From positions 1-64,000 of the forward strand of contig JAWXUL010000001.1 of the NCBI GenBank assembly GCA_044432725.1: DNA of 64,000 bases, in the 5' to 3' direction. Origin of the DNA: JAWXUK01 sp044432725. Its GTDB lineage: Bacteria > Bacillota > Clostridia > Oscillospirales > Oscillospiraceae. The stretch's first letter is position 1. Every line of letters begins with the position of its first letter. Below, piece after piece: positions 27,912 to 35,376 of this stretch. The translations under genes and the position numbers were made by a program. Below the pieces are notes generated by a model. That model worked only from the letters and a program-made list of their open reading frames with translations, was not told where the DNA came from and made no database searches.

Positions 27912-28375
27912 TGGAGTTGACTGTCAATGGGAAAAAAGAGGAAATCGCCATTGACCCGAGAGAATCTTTGCTTGAAGTGCTACACAATCGTTTGGGGCTA
28001 AGTTCTGTCAAAAAAGGTTGTGAAGTGGGGGAGTGTGGTGCTTGTACCGTGCTCGTAGATGGGGAAGCCATTGATTCATGCATTTATCTCGCTTTGAATG
28101 CCCGTGGAAAATCTGTCCTTACAGTGGAAGGGCTTCGTGCCTTAGACGGCAGTTTAAGCCGAATCCAACAGGTGTTTTTAGAAGAAGCTGCCATACAATG
28201 TGGTTTTTGTACCCCTGGGATTATCATGTCCGCTGTTGAAATTTTGGGAACAAAAAAACTTTATTCTCGTCAAGAGTTAAGAAAGTTAATTTCAGGGCAT
28301 ATGTGTCGCTGTACTGGATATGAGCATATTTTAAATGCTGTAGAACGTTTGGTGATAGAGGCACAGGAAAATTAA
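27899..28375 (+). CDS. xdhC: Xanthine dehydrogenase, 2Fe-2S subunit
   Basis: A 158-residue iron-sulfur subunit with the plant-type 2Fe-2S cluster CEVGECGACTVLVDG and the C-terminal cluster made by CGFCTPG and CRCTGYE. Length matches E. coli XdhC. ATG 27899 lies eight bases after AAGGAGGT and overlaps xdhB by 13 bases; a second ATG at 27911 is less well placed. It completes xdhABC. Confidence 0.92.
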   Translation: MLTIMELTVNGKKEEIAIDPRESLLEVLHNRLGLSSVKKGCEVGECGACTVLVDGEAIDSCIYLALNARGKSVLTVEGLRALDGSLSRIQQVFLEEAAIQCGFCTPGIIMSAVEILGTKKLYSRQELRKLISGHMCRCTGYEHILNAVERLVIEAQEN

Positions 28376-28390
28376 AAGTCTCTTGAAAAA

Positions 28391-28513
28391 CAACACCTCA
28401 CCATTCCTTATTTCTGAAAAATCAGAAAAAGTCTTACAGTTTTGCTGGGATTACCACCCAATCCCCACAGGATTACTTTAAATCCGATTGTTTAGAAAGA
28501 ACGAGGTGCTGCC
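28391..28513. repeat. Dispersed inverted-repeat element, copy B
   Basis: The left end CAACACCTCACCATTCC and the right end GAGGTGCTGCC are an imperfect inverted pair, about 120 bp apart, directly after xdhC. The interior can fold (CTGAAAAATCAG; ATTACCACCCAATCC). The right end abuts the promoter of the next gene. Confidence 0.5.
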
Positions 28514-28521
28514 TGAAACCT

Positions 28522-28550
28522 TTGACTTTTTTGAAATGATATGGTATGAT
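28522..28550 (+). promoter_or_regulatory. Promoter of the stalk-domain protein gene
   Basis: TTGACT (28522-28527) and TATGAT (28545-28550) are 17 bp apart, with TGG before the -10. The leader to 28743 is about 190 bases, contains GAATGTCTG twice (28622 and 28693), and has no convincing gene. Confidence 0.7.
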
Positions 28551-28743
28551 GTCTTTGTCAATCACTTTCAATCAACTGCCTCATCAAAGAAAATCAAGAA
28601 TCTCAGAAGAAACAGCTTTGCGAATGTCTGAAATTCAGGTGATGATTGCGGAGGAGCAGCCAATTTCTAATATTGATATCTCTTTCAGAAGAGAATGTCT
28701 GGAATGAGCATCATTAGTATTAGATAAATTTTAGGAGGAAAAA

Positions 28744-30342
28744 ATGAAAAAAACAACAAAATATCTACTTTCGGGAATTCTTGCCAGTTCTTTGGCACTT
28801 TCTGCCACTGCAATGGTGGTAAACGATGTGAAAATAATGAGCAATCCCCAAGAATTTTTAGAAACGTCTAGGGGCTTGGTGGAAGAAAATATCCAGCAAG
28901 CAAAAGCGGAAGTTGCAAGCCTTGAATGTGTCACCTCCATGAGTGAAGAGACAGAAATTCAAGTAGCCACCCTCTCCAGTGCAGCGTCATATGACAGTTT
29001 TTATAGCAAATATGGCTATGAAAAATCAGCAGATGTTTTTTATAATGGCGTTGCTGTTTCATTTGATGATGCCTTTCCTTTGATTCAAAATGGTGCTACC
29101 TTTGTGCCTTTAGCTGGTTTTGCACAGGTGATTGGTGCCACGGTTGGCTATATTCCAGAGACCCACTCTGTGACTGTGAGTTATCAAGGTGATGTGATTG
29201 CATTTGATATTGATAGTAAAAAATATACTGTCAATGGCGTTGCTGGGGAAGAGTTGCCCTATGCCACCTTTGTAGTGGAAGAACGAACCATGGTGCCACT
29301 GCGTTTTATTACTGATGCCTTTGGCTTGGCAATTTATTGGAATGGAACAAACGCTCAAGTAAGCACAGCAGACTTAGATAGTTTAAGAGCTGGTATTTCT
29401 GACCAATATACCATTATGGATTCTCTGTTACGCTTCACCACAGGAGAAATAGGCAAAACAACCAATGTTTCAGGGGGCTTTGATTGCGATTTGACCCTTG
29501 GAGGGAAAGTCGTGACACTAGAGGGAGATATGCTGGCAATGAGCGGCAGTGACCTGAAAGGGCTGTCCTATGAAATGGATTTTAATTTGGATTTAGCACA
29601 ATTTCAAGAAGAAATTGGAGAATTATTAGACAGTGTTTCTGACTATCCAGATGAGCAAGCAGCGGTGCAAGGTATGCTGAAGGCATTGGCTAGTTTTGAT
29701 TTGAATTATATCTATGATATGGAAAATCTGGAGATTTATATCCAATCTAACTTGGTTTCAAATTCTTTGCCCTATTTGATTGTAGGGGATGTGAATTTGA
29801 ATATTGACGAGGAAACTTGGTACAAACTGAGTCTAACAGATTTCATGTTAGATAGTGAAGTTGCTGCACTGAAAGCCATGTTTTCTCAAACATCTTCCTC
29901 TGCTGATTCTATGGATGAATTGATTGATGTGGTGATGTCAATGACTCAATATCAAGACAATCATACAACAGATAGCTATGGTACCCTAAAAGCGATTTTA
30001 GACAGTACAAAAGATAGTAATTTCACAAAAAATGGAAACTCTTACTCACTAAAGGATAGTATCACAGCCAGTGGAGAGAGCTGTTTGTTCGAGCTTGTTG
30101 TGGACTTAGACGATAAAGCTGCTGTAGAGAGCTATGAAGCGAATGTCACTTTGGTTGATAACGACAGGCTAGAGTTTACCTTTGCACAAGAAGCCAAAGA
30201 CGTCATGACTTTTGGTATCGAAGGGCTAGTCTCTGGTATGGCTATTTCTTGCAATGGAGAATTAGTTATTGACTATACAACACAAACTGTGCCAAGTAAA
30301 CCCAGTAGCACAAACATTTTAGATTTATCTAAATATTTCTAA
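28744..30342 (+). CDS. Secreted protein with a copper-amine-oxidase-N-type (stalk) domain
   Basis: A 532-residue exported protein starting with a signal peptide (MKKTTKYLLSGILASSLALS). A stalk domain of the copper amine oxidase N-terminal type lies at about residues 100-205. Its usual pattern is visible in VAVSFDDAFPLIQNGATFVP and ERTMVPLRFITDAFGLAIYW. The remaining 320 residues are acidic, unlike anything I recognise, and end without a membrane anchor. These domains occur on many surface proteins of Clostridia and do not imply amine oxidation. It has a strong promoter and terminator of its own, so its place inside the purine island may be incidental. AGGAGG precedes the start. Confidence 0.75.
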   Translation: MKKTTKYLLSGILASSLALSATAMVVNDVKIMSNPQEFLETSRGLVEENIQQAKAEVASLECVTSMSEETEIQVATLSSAASYDSFYSKYGYEKSADVFYNGVAVSFDDAFPLIQNGATFVPLAGFAQVIGATVGYIPETHSVTVSYQGDVIAFDIDSKKYTVNGVAGEELPYATFVVEERTMVPLRFITDAFGLAIYWNGTNAQVSTADLDSLRAGISDQYTIMDSLLRFTTGEIGKTTNVSGGFDCDLTLGGKVVTLEGDMLAMSGSDLKGLSYEMDFNLDLAQFQEEIGELLDSVSDYPDEQAAVQGMLKALASFDLNYIYDMENLEIYIQSNLVSNSLPYLIVGDVNLNIDEETWYKLSLTDFMLDSEVAALKAMFSQTSSSADSMDELIDVVMSMTQYQDNHTTDSYGTLKAILDSTKDSNFTKNGNSYSLKDSITASGESCLFELVVDLDDKAAVESYEANVTLVDNDRLEFTFAQEAKDVMTFGIEGLVSGMAISCNGELVIDYTTQTVPSKPSSTNILDLSKYF

Positions 30343-30549
30343 GGTAATACCTCATAATTCCCATTTTCAAATTTCAATAAAAATTGTTTCCCCTAAAGGG
30401 ACTTCCAAGGTCGCACAAAAAGTTGAAATTTGAGCGTAATCCTGTGTGGATTGCCGAAAATTTCAGCGAATTTGTGGGACGATTTTTGCCCTAAAGGACT
30501 TCCTTCGGTCGAAGTAATTTGGAAAGGAGGGATTGTGAGGTGTTGCCCT
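30343..30549. repeat. Dispersed inverted-repeat element, copy C (about 207 bp)
   Basis: The element starts GGTAATACCTCATAATTCCC and ends GGGATTGTGAGGTGTTGCC, an imperfect terminal inverted repeat of about 19 bp. Inside, CCTAAAGGGACTTCC and CCTAAAGGACTTCC form a direct repeat 100 bp apart. No reading frame of note. It is the longest clearly bounded copy in the window and resembles a miniature non-coding element. With the terminator that follows it explains the 30343-30664 gap. Confidence 0.6.
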
Positions 30550-30563
30550 AATACGGAAAACGG

Positions 30564-30601
30564 GTTCCCTCCTCTCTCTGTGGGGAGGGAATTCTTTTTT
30601 T
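30564..30601 (+). terminator. Terminator after the stalk-domain gene and repeat C
   Basis: GTTCCCTCC pairs with GGAGGGAAT around an 11-base loop and is followed by seven T. Confidence 0.8.
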
Positions 30602-30615
30602 AAAAGGACATAGGA

Positions 30616-30641
30616 TAGAAGATGTCTGAATAGAAGACGTC
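30616..30641. promoter_or_regulatory. Direct repeat upstream of the YheO-like regulator
   Basis: TAGAAGATGTC (30616-30626) and TAGAAGACGTC (30631-30641) are repeated with a 15-bp period, 24 bp before the regulator's start codon. This could be an autoregulatory site, or part of a poorly matched promoter. Confidence 0.3.
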
Positions 30642-30664
30642 CCCAAAAGAAAGAGAGGTGGCAT

Positions 30665-31291
30665 ATGGAAGAAAATATAGAATTATTGATTCAAATTGCT
30701 AAGGCTGTGGCGACTCAATTTGGGCAAGACTGCGAAGTGGTGATTCACGACGTGATAGGACAAGAACTTGACAGCTCGGTGGTATATATCGAAAACGGAA
30801 AAGTCAGTGGCAGAAAAATAGGGGATGGTTGTTCTGCCATTGTGATTGAAACCATAGAGAAAAACCCAACAGAGGACAAGCTTGCCTATCTGACAAAAAC
30901 AGAAGATGGTCGTGTGCTGAAATCCAGTACAACATATATCCGTAATTCATCGGGAAAAGTCCATTATATTTTCGCAATTAATTATGATATTACCCGATTA
31001 ACAGCAATGGAATATGCCTTGCACTCTCTCATTAGCACCACAGATGACAGCAAACCTGTGACCATTACCCACGATGTCAATGGACTATTAGATCAGCTGT
31101 TAGACCAATCCGTTGCACTGATTGGTGTACCAGTTGCCATGATGAGCAAGGATGACAAGATCAAAGCCATTGAATTTTTGAACAAAGCAGGTGCTTTTTT
31201 GATTACTCGTTCAGGGGACAAAGTATCCAGTTATTTTGGTATTTCAAAATTTACATTGTACAGTTATATTGATGCTGGAAAAGAGGAATAA
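30665..31291 (+). CDS. YheO-like PAS and helix-turn-helix regulator
   Basis: A 208-residue transcription regulator. The N-terminal half (about 5-115) is a YheO-like PAS domain (CEVVIHDVIGQELDSSVVYI, GKVHYIFAINYDIT). The C-terminal part ends in the family's helix-turn-helix (GAFLITRSGDKVSSYFGISK, FTLYSYID). Relatives such as DauR respond to small metabolites. As the only regulator in the purine island, it is the best candidate to control it, perhaps through the palindrome at 16079-16107; that link is inference. It forms an operon with the two selenium/molybdenum-maturation genes that follow without a gap. GAGAGGTGG precedes the start. Confidence 0.85.
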   Translation: MEENIELLIQIAKAVATQFGQDCEVVIHDVIGQELDSSVVYIENGKVSGRKIGDGCSAIVIETIEKNPTEDKLAYLTKTEDGRVLKSSTTYIRNSSGKVHYIFAINYDITRLTAMEYALHSLISTTDDSKPVTITHDVNGLLDQLLDQSVALIGVPVAMMSKDDKIKAIEFLNKAGAFLITRSGDKVSSYFGISKFTLYSYIDAGKEE

Positions 31292-31510
31292 GTGACAGAA
31301 CTGTTGATTTTATTTCCTACTACCACCCAAGCGATGAAAATGGAGAACCAGAATCTTTCTGGTAGACTGGTACCAGTTCCCAGTAGTGTAAAGGCAGGCT
31401 GTGGTTTTGCTTGGAAAACAGAGCTGTGTCAAGAAGAAGGAATCACAAAATGGATGAAGGAACAAGGCGTTTTGTGGGAAAAAATACTGAAGTATGATTG
31501 GGGTGAGTGA
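31292..31510 (+). CDS. DUF3343 putative Se/S carrier protein
   Basis: A 72-residue protein starting with GTG one base after the regulator's stop codon, with AAGAGG upstream. It matches the DUF3343 pattern: an N-terminal strand and TTTQAMKME helix, then GRLVPVPSSVKAGCGFAW, where the conserved Cys sits. Members are proposed carriers of reactive sulfur or selenium and occur with selenium-dependent molybdenum hydroxylase genes. Its position before yqeB supports a role in loading the labile selenium or sulfur of the hydroxylase cofactor. The function is inferred. Confidence 0.75.
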   Translation: MTELLILFPTTTQAMKMENQNLSGRLVPVPSSVKAGCGFAWKTELCQEEGITKWMKEQGVLWEKILKYDWGE

Positions 31511-32315
31511 TTTGGAAAATTTGATTGTGATTCGAGGGGGAGGAGATCTTGCCACAGCTTGTATTTACAAGTTGTTTGCCTGTGGTTTTCCTGTTTTAGT
31601 ACTAGAAACAGGCAACCCAACGGCAATTCGTCGAGCTGTTTCTTTTTCTCAAGCTGTTTTTACAGGAGAACATTCTGTCGAGGGCATCTGTGCTAAGAAA
31701 ATTTCTTCTTTTGCAGAAGTTGGAAAAACTCTGACAGAAGGAAAAATTCCTATCCTCATTGATCCAGAAGGTGCCTCCATTGCTGCACTGAGACCCTTTG
31801 CTGTAGTGGATGCCATTATTGCAAAAAAAAATCTAGGGACCCACCGTCAGATGGCACCTTTGACCATTGCCTTGGGACCGGGTTTTGTGGCAGGAGAAGA
31901 TGTGGATTATGTGATAGAAACTCAAAGAGGGCATGATTTAGGACGCATTATTTCTCAGGGATCCAGTGAAAAAAATACAGGTATTCCAGGAAAAATTCAA
32001 GGATTTGATAAAGAACGTGTCCTTTATGCTTCTCAAAGTGGCATCCTCCACTTGGAAAAACAAATTGGAGATTTGGTGACACAAGGAGAGATTTTAGGTT
32101 TTTTAGTGGGCGAGGAAGAAAAAACGCCAGTCACTGCCAGTATCTCAGGAGTGCTTCGTGGGATTTTACCACAGAACTTCGCTGTGGCAAAAGGCTTGAA
32201 ATTAGCAGATATTGACCCACGAGTGAGCGAACAAAAAAATTCCTTTACCATTTCAGACAAGGCTCGCTGTATTGCAGGATCTGTACTTGAGCTGATTGTA
32301 GCAAAGGGAAATTGA
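31494..32315 (+). CDS. yqeB: YqeB, selenium-dependent molybdenum hydroxylase maturation protein
   Basis: A 273-residue protein of the YqeB group, with a Rossmann-like start (VIRGGGDLATACIYKLF) and the group's central DLGRIISQGSSEKNTGIPG and C-terminal FAVAKGLKLADIDPR segments. YqeB occurs in genomes with selenium-dependent molybdenum hydroxylases and is thought to help mature the cofactor; the mechanism is unknown. It overlaps the carrier gene by 17 bases. A GTG at 31503 is an alternative start. Its usual partners YqeC, MocA and SelD are not in this window. An AT-rich hairpin at 32422-32447 may end the transcript. Confidence 0.85.
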   Translation: MIGVSDLENLIVIRGGGDLATACIYKLFACGFPVLVLETGNPTAIRRAVSFSQAVFTGEHSVEGICAKKISSFAEVGKTLTEGKIPILIDPEGASIAALRPFAVVDAIIAKKNLGTHRQMAPLTIALGPGFVAGEDVDYVIETQRGHDLGRIISQGSSEKNTGIPGKIQGFDKERVLYASQSGILHLEKQIGDLVTQGEILGFLVGEEEKTPVTASISGVLRGILPQNFAVAKGLKLADIDPRVSEQKNSFTISDKARCIAGSVLELIVAKGN

Positions 32316-32455
32316 ATCAGAACATATCGCCCAGTTTGCTTTTGTCATAGGAAAGATTCGGAAATTTCCTGAAGAGGTTCTTAATCAAAAATTCTCTCTT
32401 GAGATTTCCCTTGGATTGCTGTTGAAAAGAAAAAAATTTTTTTTTCAAAAAACAC

Positions 32456-32484
32456 TTGTTTTTGTGTTTCTCTTGTGGTATACT
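32456..32484 (+). promoter_or_regulatory. Promoter of rpmE
   Basis: TTGTTT (32456-32461) and TATACT (32479-32484) are 17 bp apart, with TGG before the -10 (extended type). The leader is about 50 bases. Confidence 0.75.
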
Positions 32485-32540
32485 ATTGTTTGCAACCATG
32501 TGGAGAAGTCCTCATAAATACTGAAAGAGGTGAAGATACC

Positions 32541-32738
32541 ATGAAAGAAGGAATCCATCCAAATTACGAAGCCACTACTATTCGTTGTGCTTGTGGTAAT
32601 TTGATTGACACCCGCTCTACCAAACAAGACATCAGAGTAGAAGTTTGCTCTCGTTGTCACCCATTTTACACAGGGAAACAAAAGTTGGTGGATACAGGCG
32701 GACGTGTCAGTCGCTTCAACAAAAAATTTGGTCTGTAA
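32541..32738 (+). CDS. rpmE: Ribosomal protein L31, zinc type
   Basis: A 65-residue 50S protein bL31. The zinc ligands are in IRCACGN and EVCSRCHPF, so this is the cysteine-containing (C+) form. KEGIHPNYE at the start and GGRVSRFNKKFGL at the end are typical. I start at ATG 32541 after AAAGAGGTGAAG; the longer frame reaches into the promoter. It is monocistronic, with its own promoter and terminator. Confidence 0.96.
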   Translation: MKEGIHPNYEATTIRCACGNLIDTRSTKQDIRVEVCSRCHPFYTGKQKLVDTGGRVSRFNKKFGL

Positions 32739-32754
32739 TATTAAATTACAAAAG

Positions 32755-32787
32755 AAAAGTCGTACCTATATTTTGGTGCGACTTTTT
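32755..32787 (+). terminator. Terminator of rpmE
   Basis: AAAAGTCGTAC pairs with GTGCGACTTTT around a 10-base loop, ending in T residues, 17 bp after the stop codon. Confidence 0.85.
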
Positions 32788-32861
32788 AACCATTTTTCGG
32801 AAAAATATTTTTTTCAGTGAATTTCTCTAATAAAAAAAGTTTTTCTGACATATCTTTAAAC

Positions 32862-32889
32862 GTGACAATTTAACAAAGATAGTGACAAT
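32862..32889. promoter_or_regulatory. GTGACAAT direct repeat before the flavin-reductase-like gene
   Basis: GTGACAAT occurs at 32862-32869 and 32882-32889, 20 bp apart (about two helical turns), just before the ribosome site. It may be an operator or part of the promoter. Confidence 0.3.
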
Positions 32890-32912
32890 CTTATTTGAGG
32901 AGGAGACTTTTC

Positions 32913-33410
32913 ATGTTTCAAAAACTTGCTTTAAACACATTTGATAAAAGTCCATTTGCCTTGATTGGGGAAGAATGGACGCTAATTACAGCAGGAACAG
33001 AAGAAAAATGTAATACCATGACAGCTTCATGGGGGTCTTTGGGGGTTTTGTGGGGCAGTCCTATGGCAACTGTCTATATTCGTCCTCAACGTTTTACCAA
33101 AGAATTTGTTGATCGAGAAGAATATTTTTCCCTTTCCTTTTTCTCAGAAGACTATCGTCAAAAACTTGCGTTTTGTGGGAAAGAAAGTGGAAAAGAAGTG
33201 GACAAAATCGAAAAATGCGGTTTTACAATGGCATTTGATCAGGCTCCTTATATGCAAGAGGCACATTTCGTTCTGATTTGTAAAAAACGTTGTTGCCAAC
33301 CTCTTGACAGTTCTCTCATTCCCAGAGAAATCAAAGAAAAATGGTATCCCGAAGAAGATTATCACTGGGTTTACTATGGAGAGATTGTAGAAGCATTAAG
33401 AAAAGTATAA
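32913..33410 (+). CDS. Flavin-reductase-like FMN-binding protein
   Basis: A 165-residue FMN-binding split-barrel protein of the flavin reductase-like family. The characteristic WTLITAGTEEKCNTMTASWG segment binds FMN in relatives, followed by VYIRPQRFTKEF and EYFSLSFF. Natural substrates of such small flavoproteins are mostly unknown. I start at ATG 32913 because GAGGAGGAG lies nine bases upstream. It precedes hflX by 19 bases and may be co-transcribed with it. Confidence 0.82.
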   Translation: MFQKLALNTFDKSPFALIGEEWTLITAGTEEKCNTMTASWGSLGVLWGSPMATVYIRPQRFTKEFVDREEYFSLSFFSEDYRQKLAFCGKESGKEVDKIEKCGFTMAFDQAPYMQEAHFVLICKKRCCQPLDSSLIPREIKEKWYPEEDYHWVYYGEIVEALRKV

Positions 33411-33429
33411 ACTCCTGTGGAGGAAAAAT

Positions 33430-34731
33430 ATGATTGAAAAAATGGAAATCATCAACCGAGCCATCTTAGTCGGCTTGTCAGCCAGTAGTCAGCCCAGAGA
33501 AGAGCGAGCCACCGACGAATCTATGGAGGAATTGGTGGCACTGTTGGAGACAGCAGGGGGTGAGTGTCTCGGGGTGATTTTACAAAACAAAGATAAGCCA
33601 GAGGCAAGAAGCTATATTGGCGAAGGAAAAGTCCAAGAAGTCAAAGAACTGGCAAAAGCCATGGAAGCAGATATGGTTATTTTTGACAATAGCCTATCTC
33701 CTTCACAGCAAAGGGTTTTGTCAAAGGAATTAGAACTACCTGTTCTAGATCGCTCGGCGCTGATACTGGATATCTTTGCCCAACGAGCCCAAACAAAAGA
33801 AGGGCGATTACAGGTGGAACTGGCACAATATCAATATCTTTTGCCACGTTTGACTGGTATGTGGGAGCATCTGGGCAGACAAACGGCATCTGGGGGAAAA
33901 AGCCCCATTGGAACACGTGGCCCAGGGGAAACGCAACTGGAAACAGATCGTCGTCATATTCATCGAAAACTAGCAAAGCTGAAAGAGGAATTGGAAGATG
34001 TTCGTCGTGTCCGTGGTGTGCAACGAGAGCAACGCACTAAAAATGAAGTCCCTGTGGTGGCGATTGTAGGCTATACCAATGCTGGAAAATCGACACTCCT
34101 AAATTATTTGACAGGAGCTGAAATTCAGGCGAACAATCGCCTGTTTGATACCCTTGATACCACCACACGGACATTGGAAATCTCTGACACTTGCACCGTC
34201 CTACTGTCTGACACAGTGGGCTTTATTTCCAAGCTTCCTCACCATTTGGTTCAAGCTTTTAAAGCAACTTTAGAAGAGCTCAGCTATGCGGATTTGCTTT
34301 TGCACGTCATTGATGCCTCTAACCCTTTGTGGGAAGAGCAAGCACAGGTGGTAGAGACACTGATTTCTCAACTTGGAGCAGAGCAAACAGAATGTATTCG
34401 TGTTTTTAATAAATGTGACAAACAAGAGATGGAAATCTTACGTCCACACGGAAAAAATATCGTTGCTCTCTCTGCGAAAACAGGGGAGGGCACGGATTCC
34501 CTCCTTGCTTTGATTGGCGAAAAATTAGATGGTGGCACCCAAAAAGTCACACTCCATTTACCTTATGATAAAGGTGGTATCTTAGAACTTTTATATGCAG
34601 AAGCAAAGGTGGAACAGGTGGAATACAGTGAAACCATTGATGTGGTAGCCCTTTGTACAGAAAAGATGGTGGGACAACTGAAAGATTATGTGGAAGGGTA
34701 TGTTCCCAAGAAAGAATTTTGGGAGGAATAA
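33430..34731 (+). CDS. hflX: GTPase HflX
   Basis: A 433-residue ribosome-associated GTPase. The N-terminal HflX domain includes ARSYIGEGKVQEV and GRLQVELAQYQYLLPRL, followed by GGKSPIGTRGPGETQLE, the family hallmark. The G domain shows GYTNAGKST (G1), DTVGF (G3) and NKCD (G4). HflX splits stalled or hibernating ribosomes under stress. TGGAGG precedes the start. It is followed by the yigZ-family gene after two bases. Confidence 0.95.
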   Translation: MIEKMEIINRAILVGLSASSQPREERATDESMEELVALLETAGGECLGVILQNKDKPEARSYIGEGKVQEVKELAKAMEADMVIFDNSLSPSQQRVLSKELELPVLDRSALILDIFAQRAQTKEGRLQVELAQYQYLLPRLTGMWEHLGRQTASGGKSPIGTRGPGETQLETDRRHIHRKLAKLKEELEDVRRVRGVQREQRTKNEVPVVAIVGYTNAGKSTLLNYLTGAEIQANNRLFDTLDTTTRTLEISDTCTVLLSDTVGFISKLPHHLVQAFKATLEELSYADLLLHVIDASNPLWEEQAQVVETLISQLGAEQTECIRVFNKCDKQEMEILRPHGKNIVALSAKTGEGTDSLLALIGEKLDGGTQKVTLHLPYDKGGILELLYAEAKVEQVEYSETIDVVALCTEKMVGQLKDYVEGYVPKKEFWEE

Positions 34732-34733
34732 AC

Positions 34734-35372
34734 TTGGAAAAAACAGATTTTTTTGTCCCGTCCCAATATGCCCAATATGAACTGGTGGAAAAAAAATCTC
34801 GTTTTATTGGACAAATTTGGCAAGTCCACTCAGAAGCAGAAGCAAAAGAAAAAATACAAGGGGTCAAAAAGCAATATCACGACGGAAGGCATCATTGCTT
34901 TGCCTATATTTTAGATGATCAGTTGCTGAGATATAGCGATGATGGAGAACCCCAAGGCACTGCTGGTCAACCCATGTTAAATCTCTTTCAAAAAGAGAAA
35001 ATTCAGCAGTTTTGCTGTGTGATAACACGGTATTTTGGTGGGACTCTTTTGGGGACAGGGGGGCTTGTCCGTGCTTATTCTCACTGTGCGAAAGGGTGTT
35101 TGGACTCAGCTGGATTATCCACCTATGAAATTTTATCTGAATTTCAAGTAATCACCCCTTATCCTCAACTAGAAATAGTCCAAAAGGTGATGGGAAACTG
35201 GAATGCTGTGGAAGTGGCATTGGATTATGGCGTGGATGTAACACTGCAAATTCGAGTGGTAGAGGCTGAACTTTTTCAAAAGGAATTGATTGATCAAACA
35301 TCAGGGAAAATTTTGGTGGAGTTTGTAGGAAAAGTGGCAGAGTTGGTACCTCTTTTAGAAAAGAAGGAGTGA
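34734..35372 (+). CDS. YigZ/IMPACT-family protein
   Basis: A 212-residue member of the YigZ (UPF0029, Impact N-terminal) family. The core motif is visible in RFIGQIWQV, DGRHHCFAYIL, SDDGEPQGTAGQPML and ITRYFGGTLLGTGGL. In eukaryotes the related IMPACT protein regulates translation stress signalling; the bacterial role is unknown. The start is an unusual TTG at 34734, chosen because GGGAGG lies seven bases upstream and no ATG fits. It lies between hflX and dgt, four bases before the latter. Confidence 0.88.
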   Translation: MEKTDFFVPSQYAQYELVEKKSRFIGQIWQVHSEAEAKEKIQGVKKQYHDGRHHCFAYILDDQLLRYSDDGEPQGTAGQPMLNLFQKEKIQQFCCVITRYFGGTLLGTGGLVRAYSHCAKGCLDSAGLSTYEILSEFQVITPYPQLEIVQKVMGNWNAVEVALDYGVDVTLQIRVVEAELFQKELIDQTSGKILVEFVGKVAELVPLLEKKE

Positions 35373-35376
35373 TTTC

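Noticed and set aside
20719..28375. In-frame UGA selenocysteine codons in the molybdenum hydroxylases
   Set aside because: All three hydroxylase genes are uninterrupted with full-length domains. Selenium in this enzyme class is a cofactor ligand, not selenocysteine.
28549..28707. A 52-codon open frame (MSLSITFNQ...) in the leader of the stalk-domain gene
   Set aside because: Its first ATG overlaps the -10 box, no ribosome site precedes any internal start, and the peptide resembles nothing I know. Probably chance.
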